Shown here one piece after another: positions 24,724-30,763 of a stretch of 64,000 nt of DNA. Positions within the stretch are counted from its first letter, which is position 1. Every line of letters starts with the position of its first letter. This DNA is from Streptomyces bacillaris (GTDB taxonomy: Bacteria > Actinomycetota > Actinomycetes > Streptomycetales > Streptomycetaceae). The position numbers were made by a program, and so were the translations under genes. Where the stretch lies: assembly GCF_003268675.1 (NCBI RefSeq), contig NZ_CP029378.1:4278001-4342000 (forward strand), written 5' to 3'. The notes beneath the pieces were generated by a model. It did no database searches and was not told where the DNA came from. It worked only from the letters and a program-made list of their open reading frames with translations.

Positions 24724-25535
24724 CCGGTCACGCTCCCGGGTTCGGGACGGACGCCGAACAGGGCGCCGTAGTCGCTGATCCGCGCGGCCGCCTCGGTGCC
24801 GCCCGCCAGGTGCAGCGCGTGCCAGAAGAGCACCTGGTTGGCGGTGAGGACGGGGAGGCCGATCCGCTCCTCCAGGCCCGCGATGGTGCCCACGGCGCGG
24901 ATGCCGTTGCCGGCGACCAGGACCGCCTGCGGCTGCTGCGGGGCGACGGTGGACTCGATCCACTGCACCAGGGCCTCCGGGGTGATGAGCTTCTGGTTGC
25001 TGGGGAGGCCGCAGGGGGCGTGGTGGACGACGTCGAACCCCCGCTCACCGAAGTACGAGGCGCCCAGGGCCGACAGCTCGTCGTCGAACCACGGCGGGTT
25101 GACCAGCGCGATCCGCTCGGCGCCCAGCGCGCGGAACCCGGCCGCGGCCGCGTGGGTGGTGCCGGTGAGCGGGATGCCACGGGTCCGCTCCGCGAGCCGC
25201 TCGAAGAGCTTCTGCTCGCCGTCGGCGCCCAGGACGTAGGCGGAGCTGGTGAACCCCAGGGCGATGGAGTCCAGCGGGGAGGCCGCGAGCAGCTCGACCG
25301 CGTCGTCGATGAAGGGCGGGTCGATGAAGGCGCGCACCGGGTCGTGCGGGATCTTGGGGTCCATCTCGCCGCCGGGCCGCATCGCCCCGAAGTGGACGCG
25401 GGAGCCGTGGATGTAGACATCGCGCGGGGCCATCGCCTGGAGCTCGGACTCCGGCCCGACGTCGGCGTGCGGAACGACGACACCGACGCGGGCGACGGCG
25501 CCCCAGCCGTCCTCTCGGGCCTGGAACTGCGTCAT
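24720..25535 (-). CDS. maleate isomerase / arylmalonate decarboxylase-fold protein lacking both cysteines
   Basis: A 271-residue member of the Asp/Glu racemase-like superfamily (maleate cis-trans isomerase, arylmalonate decarboxylase). The fold is evident from VGVVVPHADVGPESEL, the second-half GLEERIGLPVLTANQVLFWHAL, and the Rossmann-like repeats. The usual first active-site Cys position (GCTS) reads GFTSS, and the second (SCT or SCG) reads AGNG. So neither catalytic cysteine is present and a different chemistry or a non-enzymatic role is likely. It overlaps the 80-residue gene. Confidence 0.78.
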   Translation of the reverse strand: MTQFQAREDGWGAVARVGVVVPHADVGPESELQAMAPRDVYIHGSRVHFGAMRPGGEMDPKIPHDPVRAFIDPPFIDDAVELLAASPLDSIALGFTSSAYVLGADGEQKLFERLAERTRGIPLTGTTHAAAAGFRALGAERIALVNPPWFDDELSALGASYFGERGFDVVHHAPCGLPSNQKLITPEALVQWIESTVAPQQPQAVLVAGNGIRAVGTIAGLEERIGLPVLTANQVLFWHALHLAGGTEAAARISDYGALFGVRPEPGSVTG

Positions 25536-25598
25536 GGGGTGCTTCTCCTCTTCTTCTGCCGTGCTTCTGCTCTGACGTGACCTGACGTGACATGCCTG

Positions 25599-25669
25599 CG
25601 GGGGAGGGGAGGGGAGGGGAGGGGGTGAGGGGGAGAGGGAGCGGGAGGGGGAGGGGAGCGGGAGGGGCT
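25599..25669. repeat. G-rich (GGGGA)n homopurine tract
   Basis: About 70 bases of GGGGAGGGGAGGGG-type sequence on the plus strand, ending at the stop of the transglutaminase-like gene. It lies in the 133-bp gap inside the operon, so the transcript is C-rich and the template strand G-rich. Just before it, TGACGTGACC is duplicated at about 25573-25592. Confidence 0.85.
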
Positions 25670-26388
25670 CAGCTCGCCTCGTCGGCCAGCGAGCCGCCGC
25701 TCACCGTGCCGGTGCCCTCCGCGTCGAGGAACTTCGGGTGCTTGCGGCGCATGTTGCCCATGACGAACTCGTACGGGACGTCGTCGAAGTCGCCGTGGTC
25801 GGTGAGGAACTCCATGCTCTGCCGCCCCTGCGCGTCGAAGGGGTGGTAGAGGCTGTCGGAGCGGCCGTCGAACTCCAGCGGGGTCATGCCGTACAGCCGG
25901 CACAGCAGCTTGTTGAAGACCGGGGTCACCTTCAGCCACTGACCGTCCAGGTACACGGTGGCCAGGCCGTGGAAGAAGACGTCGCCGCCGATGTAGGAGC
26001 GCAGCCGGTCGGAGGCGAGGTGGTTGCGGACGTCGCTGTAGTGCAGCCGGGCCGGGATGCCGACGGAGCGGCAGGCGGCGGCGTAGAGCACGGACTTGTG
26101 CAGGCAGAAGCCCTTGCCGCCGGAGATGATGCTGGACGCCTTCAGCCCCTGCGGCGACAGGTCGGCGCCGTACACCTCGTAGTGGATCCCGTCGCGCACC
26201 GCGTAGTAGAGGGCGACGGCGAGTTCGACGGGGGTGGCGGTGGCGCGGTCGACCCCCTGGAGGGCCTTGTCCACGAAGGCGCGTACGGTCTCGTGGTCGT
26301 GGTCGAGGAAGTCGGTGGCCGCGGTGAGGCGGTCGAGGTCCTCGGCGGTCGGGGTCGCGGGGACGGCTTCGGTCAGGGTGTCGGTCAT
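25669..26388 (-). CDS. transglutaminase-like cysteine acyltransferase
   Basis: A 239-residue protein of the transglutaminase/protease-like fold. The nucleophile is Cys95 in GGKGFCLHKSVLYAAACRS, followed by GIPARLHYSDVRNHL, and the histidine lies in FHGLATVYLDGQW. The sub-family reads VTPVFN where animal enzymes have Asp. In other antibiotic pathways (for example andrimid AdmF) a transglutaminase homologue forms an amide from a carrier-bound acyl group. That makes this a candidate amide or release enzyme here, by inference. It lies 15 bp after the dehydrogenase gene. Confidence 0.8.
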   Translation of the reverse strand: MTDTLTEAVPATPTAEDLDRLTAATDFLDHDHETVRAFVDKALQGVDRATATPVELAVALYYAVRDGIHYEVYGADLSPQGLKASSIISGGKGFCLHKSVLYAAACRSVGIPARLHYSDVRNHLASDRLRSYIGGDVFFHGLATVYLDGQWLKVTPVFNKLLCRLYGMTPLEFDGRSDSLYHPFDAQGRQSMEFLTDHGDFDDVPYEFVMGNMRRKHPKFLDAEGTGTVSGGSLADEAS

Positions 26389-26403
26389 GGCGGATGCCTC
26401 TCG

Positions 26404-27534
26404 TCACAGGCCCATCAGGGCGGCGATGCAGTTGCGCTGGATCTCGTTGGTGCCGGAGTAGATGGAGCCGGAGGTGGCGTTGCGCAGCTCGCGCTCGATG
26501 CCGGTGTCGGTCAGATAGCCGCGGGCGCCGAAGATCTGGATGGCGTGCTGGGCGGTGCGCTGGTTGGCCTCGCTGACCACGATCTTGGTGGCGGCCACGT
26601 CCAGCGAGGCGTCCGTGCCCTGCTCGACCTTGCGCCCGGTGTCGTACAGCCACTTACGGGCCGTCTCCACCGCGATCCTCATGTCCGCGATCTTGTGGGA
26701 GACCGCCTGGTTCTTGCCGATGGCGGTGCCGAACTGCTGGCGGGTGGTGGCGTGTTCGACGACGCGCTTGAGGCGGTGGGTCATCTCGCCGAGGTTGACG
26801 GCGAAGGAGAAGAGGACCTCCCGCTTCATCACGTAGTCCATGATCAGGAAGCCGGCACCCTCGCTGCCGAGCCGGTTGGCGGCGGGCAGCCGGACGTTGT
26901 CGAGCGTGACCTCGCTGATCGGGGAGGTGCGCAGCCCCATCGTCTCCAGCGGCTCACCGATCTTCAGGCCCGGTGTGGAGCGCTCGGCGAGGAAGGTGCT
27001 CAGCCCGAAGGCGCCCGGCTTGCCGGTGCGGACGTAGAGCAGGAAGAGGTCGGCGACGGGGGCGTTGGTGATGAACATCTTGCCGCCGTCGATCACGTAC
27101 TCGTCGCCCTCGCGGACGGCCGTGGTCCGGATGTTCATCACGTCCGAGCCGTGGCCCGGCTCGGTGATCGCGTGCGCGGTGATGGCCTCGCCGGAGGTGA
27201 CCCGCGGCAGGTAGCGCGAGCGCAGCTCCTCGGAGCCGAACGCCTGGAGCGGGATGCCGACGCTGACGATCTGCGTGGACGCCGAGAAGTTGAGGCCCGC
27301 GTCCCGGCTGGTGTGGCCGAGGCCCTCCAGCGCGGCCATGGTCTCGGTGAGCGTCCGGCCGGCGCCGCCGTACTCCGGGGCGAAGGGGAGGGTGAAGAGG
27401 CCGGAGCGCTGGAGCGGCTTCCACTTCTCCTGGGGGAACTCGCCGGCCCGGTCCCAGCGGGCGACGTCGTCGTTCAGCTCGTCGCCGTACGGCGCTGTGA
27501 TGCCGTAGGTGTCTGTGTCCTTCTCTGCTGCCAT
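26404..27534 (-). CDS. acyl-CoA dehydrogenase-family flavoprotein, carrier-protein dehydrogenase candidate
   Basis: A 376-residue FAD enzyme with the usual order of domains: TAHAITEPGHGSDVMNI for flavin binding, RQQFGTAIGKNQ, and the ending IFGARGYLTDTGIERELRN. The C-terminal catalytic Glu of most members is replaced (IYSGT instead of IYEGT). A glutamate in YVMKREVLF lies 26 residues before the RQQFG arginine, the spacing of the base in isovaleryl-CoA dehydrogenase. Prolyl-carrier dehydrogenases belong to the same group. It probably desaturates the amino-acyl carrier next to the alpha carbon. Confidence 0.88.
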   Translation of the reverse strand: MAAEKDTDTYGITAPYGDELNDDVARWDRAGEFPQEKWKPLQRSGLFTLPFAPEYGGAGRTLTETMAALEGLGHTSRDAGLNFSASTQIVSVGIPLQAFGSEELRSRYLPRVTSGEAITAHAITEPGHGSDVMNIRTTAVREGDEYVIDGGKMFITNAPVADLFLLYVRTGKPGAFGLSTFLAERSTPGLKIGEPLETMGLRTSPISEVTLDNVRLPAANRLGSEGAGFLIMDYVMKREVLFSFAVNLGEMTHRLKRVVEHATTRQQFGTAIGKNQAVSHKIADMRIAVETARKWLYDTGRKVEQGTDASLDVAATKIVVSEANQRTAQHAIQIFGARGYLTDTGIERELRNATSGSIYSGTNEIQRNCIAALMGL

Positions 27535-27618
27535 GAGGGCTCTGCCTTGCCTTTCGCCGGTCGCGGGGTGGGCCGGGTGCGGGGCCGCGCCGTCGCGGCC
27601 CCGCACCCGGCGGCGGGA

Positions 27619-27993
27619 TCAGTAGCGGGAGAAGCCGTCCTCGGAGAGCGAGTGCTTCTCGTCGCCCCGCAGCGCCGGGCTGAAGACGGAGACGAGGAGG
27701 AGGTCCTCGTCGTCGGAGGCGATCAGGTGGTGGGCGTCGTGCTGGTCCAGGGCGTAGATGGTCCCGGTCTTGATCTTGTGACGGGTGCCGTCGGTGGTGA
27801 CGACCTCGCCCGAGCCGCCTATGCAGTAGCAGGCCTCCAGGTGGCCGAGGTACTGCAGCCCGCTCGTGGTGCCCTGGCGGACCAGCGTCTCGCAGACGGT
27901 GAAGCCCATACCGTCCGCCTCGGTGAGCAGGCGGTGGCTGGTGCCGCTGCCCCACTCGACCGCGGGGACGTCGGAGAGAGAACGGACGATCAT
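27619..27993 (-). CDS. ectoine synthase-like cupin (EctC family), orphan
   Basis: A 124-residue cupin closely resembling EctC from start (MIVRSLSDV) to end (SEDGFSRY). Metal and substrate residues are kept: Glu53 in HLEACYCIGG, Tyr80 and His88 in YALDQHDAHHL, and the late SVFSPALRG. EctC closes the tetrahydropyrimidine ring of ectoine by dehydration. No ectA or ectB is present in the window, so it is likely to have been recruited for a ring closure in this pathway. It is separated from the carrier-protein gene by a GT-rich stretch. Confidence 0.85.
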   Translation of the reverse strand: MIVRSLSDVPAVEWGSGTSHRLLTEADGMGFTVCETLVRQGTTSGLQYLGHLEACYCIGGSGEVVTTDGTRHKIKTGTIYALDQHDAHHLIASDDEDLLLVSVFSPALRGDEKHSLSEDGFSRY

Positions 27994-28017
27994 GGGAGTA
28001 CTCCTGTCATCGCTGTT

Positions 28018-28110
28018 GTCTGGACGTGTGCTGGACGTGTGCTGGTGCGCCTGGTGCGTGTGTGCCTGTGCGTGTGTCTCTGTGCGTGCGTGTCTCTGTG
28101 AGCGTGGGGG
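28018..28110. repeat. GT-rich alternating repeat in the operon
   Basis: GACGTGTGCT is duplicated at about 28023-28044, then GTGCGTGTGTGCCTGTGCGT and GTGTCTCTGTGCGTGCGTGT continue to about 28105. The alternating purine-pyrimidine run is unusual here and lies upstream of the ectoine synthase-like gene. Confidence 0.75.
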
Positions 28111-28149
28111 GAGGGGCGGTACGGGGATGGGGCGGTGGGGCTCGTGGGG

Positions 28150-28410
28150 TCAGACGGAGGCCGGGGCGGCCTGCGCGACGAAGCCGCGGATGTCCGCGAG
28201 CGTGCGGTAGGCGGCCGGCTCCAGGGGGATGTCGTCGACGGGGATGTGGTACGTCTCGGATATCCAGGAGATGAGGCGGACCAGGCCGAGGCTGTTGACG
28301 ACGGTGCTCTCGATGAGGTCGAAGTCGTCGGTCAGGTCCTCGGCGTCCTCGCCGGCGAGGAACTCGTTGACGATGTAGGCGCGGATCGGGTCGTTGGCAC
28401 CGGTGCTCAT
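28150..28410 (-). CDS. stand-alone acyl/peptidyl carrier protein
   Basis: An 86-residue carrier protein. The phosphopantetheine attachment site is Ser40 in STVVNSLGLVRL (NSL instead of the usual DSL). The downstream helix ISWISETYHIPVDDIPLEP and the final TLADIRGFVAQ fit a carrier fold. It overlaps the adenylation gene by ATGA, so loading enzyme and carrier are made together. The acidic helix-1 region (GEDAEDLTDDFDLIE) is typical. Confidence 0.92.
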   Translation of the reverse strand: MSTGANDPIRAYIVNEFLAGEDAEDLTDDFDLIESTVVNSLGLVRLISWISETYHIPVDDIPLEPAAYRTLADIRGFVAQAAPASV

Positions 28411-29894
28411 GGGGCGTCTCCGTTCAGTCGGTTGTTCTTGATCGAGTTACGGTCGGGCTTGCCGGTCGGGGTCTTCGGCAGTGGGGTGCCGGCGAGCCCG
28501 ACCGAGCTGGGCACGGCGTGGCGCGGCAGGTGCTTCGCCGCGTACGCCCGCAGTCCCAGCGAGCTGAGGGAGGCCCCGTCCCGGCGCACCACTTCCGCGT
28601 GCAGCCGGTTGCCGGCCTCGGGGCAGGGCAGGGCGACGACACAGGCCTCGACGACGTCCGGGTGGGCGCCGAGGACGGTCTCGACCTCCAGGGTGTTGGT
28701 GCGCACGCCGCGCACCTTGACCTGGAAGTCGGTACGGCCCTGGAGGAAGTAGCGGCCGTCGGCGTCGCGGTGGACGAGGTCGCCGGTGCGGTAGAACATG
28801 GCGCCGCCGCCGCGCGGGTCGGGCATGAACGCGTGGGCGTTGCGGGCCTGTTCGAGGTAGCCGCCGGTCTGGAAGGGGGTGTGCACCAGCAGTTCACCGG
28901 TGCCGGGCCCCTGGAGGACCTCGGTGCCCCCGGGCCCGTCGATCAGCAGCACCGCGTCGGTGCCGTCGATCGGGGTGCCGATGGGCAGCGGATGGACGTA
29001 CGCGTCCGGGTCGATGTCCTCGATGAAGCTGTCGTTGGTCTCGGTGCAGCCGAAGACGTTGTGGAAGCGGGCGCCCGGGCAGGCGGCGAACGCGTCCCGC
29101 AGCCCCTGTTCGGAGACGGCCTCCCCGGTGAAGACGACCGTACGGACCGCCGGGTAGCGGGCCCCGTCCGCGGCCAGCAGCCGGTGGAGGAGGGGCACGC
29201 CCTGGACCAGGGTCACCTCGTGGGCGAGGGCCAGTTCCCGCAGATAGCCGGCGTCCCCGCTGGCCCCGGCGTCGGCCAGCACGACCGTGCCGCCGGCCTC
29301 CAGGACCGTCCAGACGTCCAGGAGCGCCAGGTCGAAGTTGAGCGGCGAGAAGCTCAGGGCCCGGGTGGAGCCGTCGAGCCCGAACTTCCCGGTGGCCCAG
29401 TCGGCGAACCGGTCGAAGGCCTCGGTCCGGATCGGGACGAGCTTGGGGACGCCGGTGGACCCGGAGGTGGTGAGGGTCAGCAGCGACTCGGCGGGGTCGG
29501 GGACGACGAAGCCGTCCGCCAGGGCGGGGTCGGTCTCCTCCCGCGCCAGGATCACGCCGCCGCCGGGGACCGCGGTGGCCGTCAGCGGGCCGTGGGCCTG
29601 GGCGGTGAGCGTGGCCAGGGCGGCGGCGCCCAGACTCGGGGAGGGGACCAGGGTGTTGATCCCCTGGCGCCAGGCCGCCAGCAGCAGGGCGATGGTCTCC
29701 GGCGACTTGTGGGCCGGTACGCACAGGGCGCGGACGAATCCGAAGCCGGCGCCGTCCAGGTCCGCGGCGGCGAGGCGGGTCAGCCGCTCCAGCTCCGCGT
29801 AGGTGACCCGTTCGCCGGAGGCGACGAGCGCGGTGCTGTCGGGCTGTTCCTGCACATGTCTGCTGAATGCCTGTAACAGGCGAGGCGATGGCAA
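28407..29894 (-). CDS. free-standing amino-acid adenylating enzyme (NRPS A-domain-like)
   Basis: A 495-residue ANL enzyme. Core motifs: A3 TTSGSTGVPK, A4 LNFDLALLDVW with the Asp that binds an amino group, A5 NVFGCTETND, A7 YRTGDLV, A8 GRTDFQVKVRG and A10 TPTGKPDR. So it should activate an alpha-amino acid and load the carrier protein. My by-eye specificity residues do not match a well-known substrate. The TTG start at 29894 has GAGGGGGG upstream. Codon 7 is TTA (29876-29874), a strong bldA checkpoint on the first gene of the operon. Confidence 0.9.
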   Translation of the reverse strand: MPSPRLLQAFSRHVQEQPDSTALVASGERVTYAELERLTRLAAADLDGAGFGFVRALCVPAHKSPETIALLLAAWRQGINTLVPSPSLGAAALATLTAQAHGPLTATAVPGGGVILAREETDPALADGFVVPDPAESLLTLTTSGSTGVPKLVPIRTEAFDRFADWATGKFGLDGSTRALSFSPLNFDLALLDVWTVLEAGGTVVLADAGASGDAGYLRELALAHEVTLVQGVPLLHRLLAADGARYPAVRTVVFTGEAVSEQGLRDAFAACPGARFHNVFGCTETNDSFIEDIDPDAYVHPLPIGTPIDGTDAVLLIDGPGGTEVLQGPGTGELLVHTPFQTGGYLEQARNAHAFMPDPRGGGAMFYRTGDLVHRDADGRYFLQGRTDFQVKVRGVRTNTLEVETVLGAHPDVVEACVVALPCPEAGNRLHAEVVRRDGASLSSLGLRAYAAKHLPRHAVPSSVGLAGTPLPKTPTGKPDRNSIKNNRLNGDAP

Positions 29895-30040
29895 CGGTCC
29901 CCCCTCGGTGGTTGGGCGATCTGGCGGCAGGATCCGGCTGTGCGGTCCGGCTGCGCGATCGAGCTGCGCGAGCCGGGTACGCGATCGGGCTGAGCCGGAC
30001 GAGCCGGGCCGTGAGGCCGCGAGATCTGGCTACGAGAGAG

Positions 30041-30070
30041 AATCTACGGGTCTCTATTTGTATGGTCAAG
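30041..30070 (-). promoter_or_regulatory. operon promoter with MarR-type operator over the -35
   Basis: On the minus strand TTGACC (30069-30064), 17 bp, TAGATT (30046-30041). The inverted repeat CTATTTG (30054-30060) and CAAATAG (30071-30077) surrounds it, and TTGTATGGTCA (30058-30068, plus strand) matches TTGYATGNNCA. Transcription would begin near 30034 with a leader of about 140 nt. A further one-mismatch site, CGAACATGCAA, is at 30130-30140. No gene lies in 29895-30197. Confidence 0.75.
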
Positions 30071-30142
30071 CAAATAGATAGGGCGTTCGTGTGATCCAGG
30101 CCACACCCTCGCTGGTTGCGGAAGAAGCCCGAACATGCAAAA

Positions 30143-30184
30143 GACGGCGGGGGCGCCGGGTCGCCCCGGTTGCCTCCCGCCGTC
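30143..30184 (-). terminator. terminator hairpin after the MarR gene
   Basis: GACGGCGGG (30143-30151) pairs with CCCGCCGTC (30176-30184), with a further GC-rich inner hairpin. It lies 14 bases after the MarR stop on the minus strand and would separate that message from the biosynthetic operon. Confidence 0.7.
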
Positions 30185-30197
30185 CGGCGTGGTCGTG

Positions 30198-30641
30198 TCA
30201 GGCGGCGCTGCGCAGCGCCTGCACCGCCCGGGCGAGCTGGGCGTCGGCGCTCGCGGTGTTGAGGGCCGAGCTGAGGACGTCGGCGTATGTGGCGCGGGCT
30301 TCCTGGTAGCGCTTGCGGCCTTCTTCGGTGATGACGGCGAAGACGCCGCGCTTGTCGTCGGTGCAGCTGTCCTTGTAGGCGTACCCCGCGCTGTCGAGCC
30401 GTCCCACCAGGCGTGTCACCGAACTCTGGCCCAGGCCGATGTGGTCCGCCAGCTCCTGCATGCGGCACTCGCCGTTCTCGGCCTGGTGGAGGGTCTCCAG
30501 GGCCCGGTACTCGGACAGGCCGACGCCGTAGCGGCGCTGGAGGGTGTGCGCGAGCTGGCGTTCCACGAAGGCGTGCAGGCCGAGAACGGCCTCCCACATG
30601 GTCTGATCGGAGGCGGCGCGTGGCTGCTGGTTGATCGTCAT
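30198..30641 (-). CDS. MarR-family regulator, likely local regulator of the island
   Basis: A 147-residue winged-helix regulator. The DNA-binding part reads LADHIGLGQSSVTRLVGRLD followed by the wing DKRGVFAVITEEG, typical of MarR proteins. A Cys in YKDSCTDDKRG and one in NGECRMQEL could sense oxidants. ATG at 30641 follows AAGGGGAG. The motif TTGYATGNNCA occurs upstream of its own gene (30683-30693 and 30744-30754), of the adenylation operon, and of the OYE and deaminase genes, which suggests auto-repression and a common regulon. Confidence 0.88.
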   Translation of the reverse strand: MTINQQPRAASDQTMWEAVLGLHAFVERQLAHTLQRRYGVGLSEYRALETLHQAENGECRMQELADHIGLGQSSVTRLVGRLDSAGYAYKDSCTDDKRGVFAVITEEGRKRYQEARATYADVLSSALNTASADAQLARAVQALRSAA

Positions 30642-30681
30642 GGAACAGCTCCCCTTCTCGACTGCGATAACAACAAGATAC

Positions 30682-30756
30682 ATGCCCATGCAATCATCTG
30701 GGGAGTGCCGGAGCCCACAAGGCGGGCTCTGGCCGATATTTATTTGTATGCGCAAG
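30682..30756 (-). promoter_or_regulatory. MarR-type operators upstream of the MarR gene
   Basis: ATGCCCATGCAA (30682-30693) differs by one base from ATGCACATGCAA at 18222-18233. TTGTATGCGCAAG (30744-30756) is nearly palindromic and matches the site at 30058-30070 at 11 of 13 positions. Between them, GAGCCC (30711-30716) and GGGCTC (30724-30729) form a small hairpin that may end the transposase-like transcript. Confidence 0.7.
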
Positions 30757-30763
30757 TAGTGGG

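Noticed and set aside
27619..27993. Ectoine biosynthesis cluster
   Set aside because: Only an EctC-like gene is present; ectA, ectB and ectD are missing, so ectoine production from this locus is not supported.
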